A stretch of DNA of 5,310 bases. It comes from Caldilineaceae bacterium (GTDB lineage: Bacteria > Chloroflexota > Anaerolineae > Caldilineales > Caldilineaceae). The stretch lies in the NCBI GenBank assembly GCA_028819675.1, contig JAPPKT010000608.1:1-5310 (forward strand), read 5' to 3'. Of this stretch, positions 1 to 5,200 are shown one piece after another. Numbering within the stretch: the stretch's first letter is position 1; each line of letters starts with the position of its first letter. The translations under genes and the position numbers were made by a program. The notes under the pieces are model-generated. The model was not told the origin of the DNA. It saw only the letters and a list, made by a program, of their open reading frames with translations, and ran no database searches.

Positions 1-60
1 CATGCCTAATCGACCGGGTGTCGATATTGGTGACAGGTGCCTAATCGAAGGTGTCCAGCC
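1..60. repeat. Short direct and inverted repeats at the window edge, REP-like
   Basis: The 11-mer TGCCTAATCGA occurs twice, at 3-13 and 38-48, a 35-bp period. Between the copies is a perfect inverted repeat, ATCGAC (9-14) and GTCGAT (20-25), around a 5-base spacer. GGTGTC- and GGTGAC-like words also recur at 17-22, 29-34 and 50-55. Dense short direct and inverted words of this kind are typical of REP-type or transposon-end repeats. The element is cut by the window edge and no transposase is visible, so the class is uncertain. Confidence 0.35.
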
Positions 61-578
61 AGACCACGTCCCGCCAGTCCCCGAGCCAATCTTGCTCAGA
101 CGAGACCGCGCCACTCTCTCCTCACTCCTCTCCCCTCTCTCCTCGCCCTTGTGCCTGCCCTCGCACCCTCCCCAACTGACGGACTCCACCGTACGGCCAG
201 ACCGGACGCCTGCACTGCGTCTCGCACAAAGACGCTAAACAACGCCAGCCACCGCTGGCACTGAATCCCCGCCAGACTGTTCCCACCCCAGAACTGCGAA
301 GCACCCTTGCCGGCCTGCTTTCAGCCCGGAACCAAAGACGCGCAAAGTGAATTGACGTCCTCATTGGCGTCCCGCCGGGCAAGCCGTTCCCTCTGATTCG
401 GTTAGAGTAGTCTTGAGATGATACTACCTTGTGGGAGAGGACAAGCAGCCGCCTGCATAAAGAGTGCTTGGAAGTGTAGGAGGACCGCCTGGAGTGAACA
501 CAGGACGGAGACAGGGTAGATTGAATGGATGTCAGCTGGCAGAAGAAACTGTATCGACGGCAGGCGCCACGTCGAACC
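61..578. other. Non-coding stretch downstream of the gene array
   Basis: No convincing gene lies between the window edge repeat and the stop codon of the Gfo/Idh gene. The open frames here are short, rich in Arg, Pro, Gly, Cys or Ser, lack a recognisable domain and mostly lack a Shine-Dalgarno site. Visible structure is limited to a pyrimidine-rich tract (114-150, 35 of 37 bases C or T on the plus strand) and a perfect 6-bp hairpin at 244-259. No tRNA-like cloverleaf was found by eye. As this is the 3' side of the minus-strand array, it would hold the 3' untranslated region and possibly the terminator. Confidence 0.5.
244..259 (-). terminator. Possible weak terminator hairpin
   Basis: GCCAGC (244-249) and GCTGGC (254-259) form a perfect GC-rich 6-bp stem with a 4-base loop. 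On the minus strand the stem is followed by GTTGTTTAG, only a poor T tract. It lies about 320 bp past the stop of the last gene in the array, which is far for a dedicated terminator. A chance hairpin is an equally good explanation. Confidence 0.2.
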
Positions 579-1652
579 CTATGGTTTGTACGCCTTTATC
601 ATATCGATCAACAGCGCGATCTGCGCTCGTCCTCCGGATGCCGGCGTGTGCGGCGTCTTCCCATTCACAATACAGTCGTGAAAATGTATCAACTCCAGCT
701 TGAACGCCTCCTCGTAAGAAGCGGTGGTCGTCGATTCGCGGAAATGTTTCCCATCCATCCTCCACTCTTCGACCACCGTGGCCGCGTTCTTCAGGAACGG
801 ACTGGGAAACACGATCGACACGATGCTGTCCGGCGAATAAACCGTCATCGTCTCGTCGAAGAGCCGCAGGTCGAGGACACCGGCGGTGTCCAGTATACAA
901 CGCAAATTGTTCGGATAGGCCAGGATCGAGACAAACGCCCCGCCCCCATTCCAAATCTCGGTCGAAACAACCCGCTCCGGCAGCCCGAAAGCGCCGTCCA
1001 GAATATAGATGTCGTGAATCGACAGACCCAGCATCTTTCCGTAAGCGCGCATGACCGCTTCGGGTTGGACGCCAATGGCGCGCTGCAGCCCCTCGTGGCG
1101 CAGCTGCCCCATCCTCTCCTTTTCGGCCGCATCAACGTCATCGACGCGCACGATGTCATAGTGCTCCAGAAACAGGTCGTTAGGGCCGTTGATATCGTAA
1201 AGGCGAATCAGATGGGGGCTTTGCATTTGCTGGATGCGCTCACGACCGGCCACATAACCGGGATCGTATATTTTGTGATGGCCGAGCTGGGCCACACAAC
1301 CGCTCTGCGCCTGCGCGTCCAGGAGTTCATCGGCCTCATCCAGATTGTGGCACATCGGCTTCTCAATGAAGACATGCTTTCCCGCTCGCAATGCGTCCGT
1401 CGCCGGTTGGGCATGGTCCTGCGTCAACACCATCACCGCATCCAGATCGGCGCGTTCCAGCATTTCACGATAGTCGGAAAATGTGCGCCGGATCCCGTAC
1501 TTCGCGCCCACAGCCCGCACCGTACCGGGGGACAGGTCACACAGTGCCGCAACCTCGAACAATTCCGGCAATTCCGACAGATGCGGCAAGTGCATCACCT
1601 GTGCGACCATGCCGGTACCGATCAACCCGATTCTGACTGGCTTGTTTCCCAC
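579..1652 (-). CDS. Gfo/Idh/MocA family NAD(P)-dependent oxidoreductase
   Basis: A 357-residue protein of normal family length, probably a cytoplasmic dehydrogenase or reductase acting on a sugar, sugar acid or cyclitol; the substrate cannot be read from sequence. The N-terminal Rossmann fold starts at once, with the dinucleotide motif IGTGMVA (residues 11-17). An acidic residue, Asp39, ends the second strand (ALCD), which usually favours NAD over NADP. The family hallmark GKHVFIEKP (91-99) includes the catalytic Lys98. The C-terminal alpha/beta domain follows from about residue 120, with GHHKIYDP (124-131) and SIHDIYIL (211-218), where His213 matches the usual catalytic His. The Asp normally four residues before it is Gly209. 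I chose the GTG start because AAGGAG lies 7 bases upstream and the Rossmann strand then begins at residue 5. Upstream in-frame TTG (1691) and ATG (1688) lack such a site. It is the last gene of the array, 90 bp after the long PhyH gene. Confidence 0.9.
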   Translation of the reverse strand: MGNKPVRIGLIGTGMVAQVMHLPHLSELPELFEVAALCDLSPGTVRAVGAKYGIRRTFSDYREMLERADLDAVMVLTQDHAQPATDALRAGKHVFIEKPMCHNLDEADELLDAQAQSGCVAQLGHHKIYDPGYVAGRERIQQMQSPHLIRLYDINGPNDLFLEHYDIVRVDDVDAAEKERMGQLRHEGLQRAIGVQPEAVMRAYGKMLGLSIHDIYILDGAFGLPERVVSTEIWNGGGAFVSILAYPNNLRCILDTAGVLDLRLFDETMTVYSPDSIVSIVFPSPFLKNAATVVEEWRMDGKHFRESTTTASYEEAFKLELIHFHDCIVNGKTPHTPASGGRAQIALLIDMIKAYKP

Positions 1653-1659
1653 GTTAAGG

Positions 1660-1665
1660 CTCCTT
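1660..1665 (-). promoter_or_regulatory. Shine-Dalgarno site that decides the Gfo/Idh start
   Basis: AAGGAG on the minus strand, 7 bases before the GTG at 1652-1650. It lies inside the longer open frame that begins at TTG 1691, and so argues for the internal GTG as the real start. Confidence 0.65.
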
Positions 1666-1742
1666 CGCACGGCAACCGGCGCCGCCATCAAACAGCGCCA
1701 CGCATACTGCCTTGAATGTGATGCCTGAAGGCCCGACCCGGC

Positions 1743-2969
1743 TCAGAAAGTGGCGAGAAACGCCTCAACACTGAGATCTGCCGGCACCTGGTCGAAATAG
1801 TATCGCGTCTCCTCACCCTGAAACCCGGGCGTCCACTGGTCTTCCTCCGCCTGCAGCAGATCGTCGACGAACTTGAAGCGCGCCCACAGGACGTCCGCCT
1901 CCTGATCGCTGAACTGATCGGCCAGCGGCCTGCCCCACTGGAGGGTCATGGGATGTATGCCCGTCGCCCAATTCCGCTCCTGCTCGGGCAGGCTGTCGAA
2001 ATCCGGGCTCTTGAGCTGATGAATTCGCTTGGCGCTCTTGCTCAGAAAAATTGTTGAGAGCAACCTGCCCTTGTCGCCGCGTCCCGGATGGAGCCGGTCC
2101 AGAGCGGCCTTGTACGCGGCGCCGTCACCGTCGACGACCGCCCGCAGCGCCGCCTCGGTCCGTTCGAACGCCCGCGTGCTGCGCTCATTCCAGCGCTGGA
2201 ATGATTCCTGCGACTCAGGAGACAGATGTTCAAAGTAGGGTAGCTCCTTGTGCGTCGTGTACTCCGAAAAACCGCCATGGATCGTGCGCCGCATCTTGGC
2301 ATTATAACGGCTGCCCCAGTGCAGAAGCGGCAGAATATAGGCCGCGCCGTCACCCGCCGCCAGATGAGTCTGGACCGCGCCTGGCACAGGCGTACGTGCA
2401 TCCGCGTTCATCGCCGCGTTCTCCTCGTCCGTGTTGAGACGATTGTGGCTGCCGGGTACGACCCAGAGAACGTTGTCGTCGTACAACGGCAGATTCCATT
2501 GCACATAGCGCGGCCCGTTTTCCAGAATATCGTCGGCGTAGCCTTGCAGCGGCGCCGTATGCGGCGGATAGAAATCGCGGTGCCAGCCGCGATGACCGCC
2601 CGTCTCGTGGTCGCGAACCGGGTTGCACATCAGCATCATCTCGGTCACAGCCGCGTCCTCCACGCCCAGCAAGCGACTGCTGACCCCCTGCGTGTTCTCA
2701 TGCAGCCAGATCTCGACCGCACCTACGGTCTGCTCATCGATCTGGCAGGCCAGCGCCCCCAGATTCAGGCGCGGCTGCGCGTGCGTCTCCCACACACCGC
2801 CCGGCGGGTCGTCCGGCCCCCGCTCCCTCGCCCAGATCACCTTCTGTCGCTCGACGAGCTCTTCATAGGCCCGCCGCAGCCCGTCCAGCTCTTGCGGCGG
2901 AATGACGCCCCGCAGAATCACAAACCCTTCTTCCAGAAACTGATCGCGGCTGAATTCCATGGCTGGCAT
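1743..2969 (-). CDS. Phytanoyl-CoA dioxygenase (PhyH) family protein, long form
   Basis: A 408-residue putative Fe(II)/2-oxoglutarate-dependent oxygenase, likely cytoplasmic, as no signal peptide or membrane segment is seen. The N-terminus (FSRDQFLEEGFVILRGVI, about 5-22) is the typical PhyH opening. The metal site is visible: HRD at His130/Asp132 within GWHRDFYPP, and a distal His217 in LLHWGSRYNAKMRRT, with Arg227 or Arg228 placed to bind the 2-oxoglutarate carboxylate. The PGSHNR turn (172-177) is also typical. The recognisable core ends near residue 235; the remaining ~170 residues are an extension rich in charged and aromatic residues that I do not recognise. Known PhyH proteins hydroxylate or oxidise varied small molecules, so the substrate is open. 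ATG 2969 was chosen because AGAGGA lies 8 bases upstream. A longer GTG start (2987) lacks such a site, and ATG 2960 (405 aa) is also possible. It follows the short PhyH gene by 178 bp. Confidence 0.85.
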   Translation of the reverse strand: MPAMEFSRDQFLEEGFVILRGVIPPQELDGLRRAYEELVERQKVIWARERGPDDPPGGVWETHAQPRLNLGALACQIDEQTVGAVEIWLHENTQGVSSRLLGVEDAAVTEMMLMCNPVRDHETGGHRGWHRDFYPPHTAPLQGYADDILENGPRYVQWNLPLYDDNVLWVVPGSHNRLNTDEENAAMNADARTPVPGAVQTHLAAGDGAAYILPLLHWGSRYNAKMRRTIHGGFSEYTTHKELPYFEHLSPESQESFQRWNERSTRAFERTEAALRAVVDGDGAAYKAALDRLHPGRGDKGRLLSTIFLSKSAKRIHQLKSPDFDSLPEQERNWATGIHPMTLQWGRPLADQFSDQEADVLWARFKFVDDLLQAEEDQWTPGFQGEETRYYFDQVPADLSVEAFLATF

Positions 2970-2977
2970 CCCCTTCT

Positions 2978-2983
2978 TCCTCT
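2978..2983 (-). promoter_or_regulatory. Shine-Dalgarno site for the long PhyH gene
   Basis: AGAGGA on the minus strand, 8 bases before ATG 2969. It sits in a purine stretch (AGAGGAAGAAGGGG), so ATG 2960 could also be served by the GAAGGGG part 9 bases upstream of it. It lies inside the reading frame of the GTG at 2987, which makes that GTG unlikely. Confidence 0.5.
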
Positions 2984-3045
2984 TCACAAGAAGCCGTTAC
3001 CCGATCTGACCCTCATATTTCTCCGCAATCCCCGAAGGGGTGTTT

Positions 3046-3095
3046 TTCGTGGCCCTTCGTGGACAATAAAGGTGCTCTCCGCGGCCCTCCGCGCA
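3046..3095. repeat. Paired 10-bp-period repeat in the PhyH-PhyH gap
   Basis: Two related 18-base units lie 32 bp apart. The unit at 3046-3063 is TTCGTGGCCCTTCGTGGA and that at 3078-3095 is TCCGCGGCCCTCCGCGCA. Each unit is a doublet of a 7-mer repeated with a 10-bp period (TTCGTGG twice; CTCCGCG twice). The units match at 13 of 18 positions and four of the five differences are T/C changes. Intergenic repeats built from short (C/T)TCG(T/C)G-like modules recur in many environmental bacterial genomes. Function is unknown. Confidence 0.6.
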
Positions 3096-3147
3096 AAAAA
3101 CTGACCTTGCCCAGGCATTTCTCAGCTCAAACAATCGTCAAAAAGTC

Positions 3148-3978
3148 CTAGATGACCCGACAGGTAGTATGCAGTCTGCGGCCCCTCTCCGAAATCTTGT
3201 CGTACTCCGCCTGCGTCATCTCGATCGGCACCCGCTGACCGAACCAGGGCAACGAGTAGCAGATCACCAGCTCCGGCCGCGCATGGTCCGAGCGGTTGGG
3301 CGTGCCTCGATGCAGCGTACGCGGGTCCTGGATCCACAGTGTTCCCTTCTTCAGATTAAGGCGCCTTCGGGTGGGGAAATCTCCAGCCTCCAGGATCTCA
3401 TCGTACTGCGTCTCCATCTCCGGGTCGGCGAGATACTGCGTGCACGGCAGAATCTCGAAGCTGCCGTTTTCCTCATACGTGTCCACCAGAGGGAACTTGA
3501 CACCGAAATGCGGGCAGACCTCAAGACCGACGTGAGGCACCAGTTTGGAAATGCCGGCATCGCGATGCCACCGCTGATACTCGCTGCCCGGGTAGGGGTT
3601 GTTCGAATGATAGCAGGTGATGCGGTAGTCCTGTGTCCCCCAGTACCTGTCCAGAAAATCCAGCAAGACCGGGTTTTCGTAGATCTCCGGGTCGGCGAAC
3701 GGCTGCTCCCAGGGCACGTAGAGCGTATAGCGATTGACCACCTGCAGCCGCCCCTCGAATACGAGCCGCGCATCGCTGCGTCCCTGCAGCATCACACCGT
3801 TTTCCGGTTCGCCGTGCGTTCGCACCTGCTCCAGATAGGGCAGAAACGCCTCCCGGATCCGGTCGATTTTCTCAACTGGAATCAGGTCTTCGAAAAGAAC
3901 AAACCCGTTGATACGAAGCTCTGCCAGCTTCAAATCAAGGTCATATTGGGTTGGCGATGCCAAGATCGGCTCCTCCAT
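3148..3978 (-). CDS. Phytanoyl-CoA dioxygenase (PhyH) family protein, short form
   Basis: A 276-residue putative Fe(II)/2-oxoglutarate-dependent oxygenase of normal family length, likely soluble and cytoplasmic. The opening ELRINGFVLFEDLIPVEKI (about 20-38) is typical of PhyH. The facial triad is complete: His138 and Asp140 in QRWHRDAG, and the distal His223 in TLHRGTPNRSDHARP, with Arg234 eleven residues later for 2-oxoglutarate binding. GSFEILPCTQ (172-181) fills the place of the usual PGSH turn. Its sequence differs widely from the adjacent long PhyH protein, so this is not a recent tandem duplicate. ATG 3978 has no good upstream Shine-Dalgarno site, whereas GGAGGAG inside the first codons lies 6 bases before an in-frame TTG at 3963, which would give 271 residues; the start is therefore uncertain. 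It follows the deacetylase gene by 102 bp and the four genes are probably co-transcribed. Substrate unknown. Confidence 0.88.
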   Translation of the reverse strand: MEEPILASPTQYDLDLKLAELRINGFVLFEDLIPVEKIDRIREAFLPYLEQVRTHGEPENGVMLQGRSDARLVFEGRLQVVNRYTLYVPWEQPFADPEIYENPVLLDFLDRYWGTQDYRITCYHSNNPYPGSEYQRWHRDAGISKLVPHVGLEVCPHFGVKFPLVDTYEENGSFEILPCTQYLADPEMETQYDEILEAGDFPTRRRLNLKKGTLWIQDPRTLHRGTPNRSDHARPELVICYSLPWFGQRVPIEMTQAEYDKISERGRRLHTTCRVI

Positions 3979-4080
3979 CGAAGCAAAGTTCAGTTATGAG
4001 GTTGCCTACCGGGTTTCTTTGCCGCGGCCAGCCGGGCCTGCGCTTTAGACAGGTGACAGTTTCCTCGGTTTCAGAAATCC

Positions 4081-4944
4081 TCAGTCCACCGGAACACGAT
4101 AAGACGTTTCCTCGATCCGTTCGTGATCAGAAGCTCGCGCATTGATCAACGCCCTCTCTGTCACCGGCAGATAGTAATGGGTCTCAGCGTTCAGCGAGAT
4201 AAATCCCTCCGCATAGGCAACACCGCCCGACATCCCGAACGCGCCGTCGCTTGTCTCGATACGCTTGCGTGCGTAGGCCCCGCCATAGCCCTGGCTCACC
4301 AGACAGTCCAGGCAAGCCAGCTTCTTGTCCACCACGTCGGTAATGTCAATAAAAACGTCGTTGTAGTACCCGCCTTCGGATTGCCACACATTGCGCGGGA
4401 TTGCGGCCGCACCGGTTCCGAAGAAGAAGACCTGGGCCGCCTTGTGCGGCGGATTGCGGTCGCCGGGGTCCACGCCGCTTGCCAGCGCCATCGCATGCAG
4501 CACGATCTGCCCGGCGATTGCATGCGCGTTGGTCAGTCCGTCCCCCTCCTTGGGGAAATGCGTCAGGATAATGTCCGGTTTCAACTGGCGAAAGAGCCGC
4601 GCCAGTCGCCTGACTGCCTCGTCCGTGACGAGCAGAACCGCGTCATCGGCGCCGAAAAAATACACGTCCTCAACGCCCAGCAGATTACAGGCTTGGCGCG
4701 CCTCTTCCGCCTTCACGTCGGACCGTTCCGCCATCAGAGACTGCAGTTCGTCGGCAGGGGGCACTTCACTGGCATGGTGCATCTCGTCGCTGATGACCTT
4801 GTCATGCACGCGCGCACCGTGCGTCAGCACGACACAGCCGACATAGTCGCCCCGCGCCGCGTGATGTGCCATCGTCCCACCCGACTGGTCGAAAATGTCG
4901 GCGGGATGCGCGCCGACCGAAAGAATACGTAGCGACTCGGACAT
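4081..4944 (-). CDS. PIG-L/LmbE-like deacetylase family protein
   Basis: A 287-residue protein of the zinc-dependent GlcNAc-PI/MshB/LmbE deacetylase superfamily, likely cytoplasmic. The first beta strand (RILSVGAHPADIFD, 6-19) carries the metal motif: His13 and Asp16 fit zinc ligands, and GGTMAHHAARGD (22-33) follows as usual. The third ligand is probably His141 in GLTNAHAIAGQ (136-146). DVFIDITDVVDKKLACL (196-212), then SQGY (217-220) and YAEGF (244-248), match the C-terminal half of the family. The motif reads HPAD instead of HPDD: Ala15 replaces the Asp that acts as general base in characterised members such as MshB, so activity or mechanism may differ. Characterised relatives remove acetyl groups from N-acetylglucosamine-containing compounds; the substrate here is unknown. 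The ATG start is well supported by AGGAGG 8 bases upstream. It is the first gene of the array. Confidence 0.88.
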   Translation of the reverse strand: MSESLRILSVGAHPADIFDQSGGTMAHHAARGDYVGCVVLTHGARVHDKVISDEMHHASEVPPADELQSLMAERSDVKAEEARQACNLLGVEDVYFFGADDAVLLVTDEAVRRLARLFRQLKPDIILTHFPKEGDGLTNAHAIAGQIVLHAMALASGVDPGDRNPPHKAAQVFFFGTGAAAIPRNVWQSEGGYYNDVFIDITDVVDKKLACLDCLVSQGYGGAYARKRIETSDGAFGMSGGVAYAEGFISLNAETHYYLPVTERALINARASDHERIEETSYRVPVD

Positions 4945-4952
4945 GGGTCAAG

Positions 4953-4958
4953 CCTCCT
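4953..4958 (-). promoter_or_regulatory. Shine-Dalgarno site of the deacetylase gene
   Basis: A full AGGAGG on the minus strand, 8 bases before ATG 4944. It is the strongest ribosome binding site in the window, consistent with this being the first gene of the transcript. Confidence 0.8.
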
Positions 4959-4987
4959 GATTTTTGTGGGAGCTCTGTTCACCCATA

Positions 4988-4993
4988 AGTATA
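4988..4993 (-). promoter_or_regulatory. Possible -10 box upstream of the array
   Basis: TATACT on the minus strand matches the sigma-70 -10 consensus at 5 of 6 positions and lies 43 bases before the deacetylase ATG. There is no good -35 at 17 bp. The best match is CTAACA (5013-5018, 4 of 6) at 19 bp, which is wide. It was called by eye, and similar hexamers arise by chance. Confidence 0.3.
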
Positions 4994-5002
4994 GCCTACC
5001 AA

Positions 5003-5067
5003 TCCCCTAAGGTGTTAGGACCCCAAAAACAGGGGTGCATCCCAAAATATGGGCGGATTTTCCCATG
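5003..5067. promoter_or_regulatory. Cluster of small inverted repeats in the leader, possible operator
   Basis: Three dyads lie just upstream of the possible -10 box. CCTAA (5006-5010) and TTAGG (5015-5019) flank a GGTG loop. CCCC (5021-5024) and GGGG (5032-5035) flank an A-rich spacer. An imperfect 30-bp dyad has arms CATCCCAAAAT (5038-5048) and ATTTTCCCATG (5057-5067), complementary at 8 of 11 positions. This stretch is more AT-rich and more symmetric than its surroundings, as expected for a regulator binding site. No regulator gene is in the window. Confidence 0.25.
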
Positions 5068-5200
5068 CCTCTGGTAGCAGCGAGACCGCAGCCATCTCGC
5101 GAACAACCCTGCGTCAGAGGTAGCGCCCTCTCTGGCAACTGACTACTGACTACTAATCAATGCAGTTTCGGGCGGTCTGGCGCAAGCGCCCTTCCTTGTG
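5068..5200. other. Non-coding stretch upstream of the array
   Basis: No gene is visible here. The only clear pattern is a two-copy tandem TGACTAC at 5140-5146 and 5147-5153. Inverted words CTCTG (5071-5075) and CAGAG (5115-5119) lie too far apart to mean much. The sequence is otherwise unremarkable up to about 5200, where the G-rich tail begins. Confidence 0.4.

Noticed and set aside
122..382. Minus-strand open frame of 86 codons in the 3' non-coding stretch.
   Set aside because: Rich in Arg, Gly and Cys, partly encoded by the low-complexity purine tract, with no domain and no convincing ribosome site.
464..703. Small plus-strand frame near an AGGAGG at 478-484.
   Set aside because: The purine site is about 10 bases from a GTG, but the frame runs into the 3' end of the Gfo/Idh gene on the other strand and encodes nothing recognisable.
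525..1715. Long open frame on the plus strand opposite the Gfo/Idh gene (396 codons).
   Set aside because: It mirrors the coding strand of a clear family member, its protein is Arg/His/Gln-rich with no motif, and long antisense frames are expected in GC-rich genes.
3030..3047. CCCC-GAA-GGGG hairpin followed by TGTTTTT on the plus strand, resembling a terminator.
   Set aside because: The stem is only 4 bp and there is no plus-strand gene for it to terminate. On the minus strand, where the genes lie, no T tract follows the stem.
2250..3104. Plus-strand open frame opposite the long PhyH gene (284 codons).
   Set aside because: Composition is typical of an antisense shadow and no domain is visible; the minus strand carries an intact iron-binding triad.
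3095..3120. T6 run on the minus strand after the short PhyH gene, possible terminator inside the array.
   Set aside because: The preceding bases pair only through a 3-4 bp imperfect stem, too weak to call.
3169..3999. Plus-strand open frame opposite the short PhyH gene (276 codons).
   Set aside because: Antisense shadow with nearly the same limits as the real gene and no recognisable motif.
4021..4028. GCCGCGGC perfect palindrome in the deacetylase-PhyH gap.
   Set aside because: An 8-bp GC palindrome in GC-rich DNA is common by chance and nothing else supports a site here.
4123..4932. Plus-strand open frame opposite the deacetylase gene (269 codons).
   Set aside because: Antisense shadow; the minus strand has the HPxD motif and a strong ribosome site.
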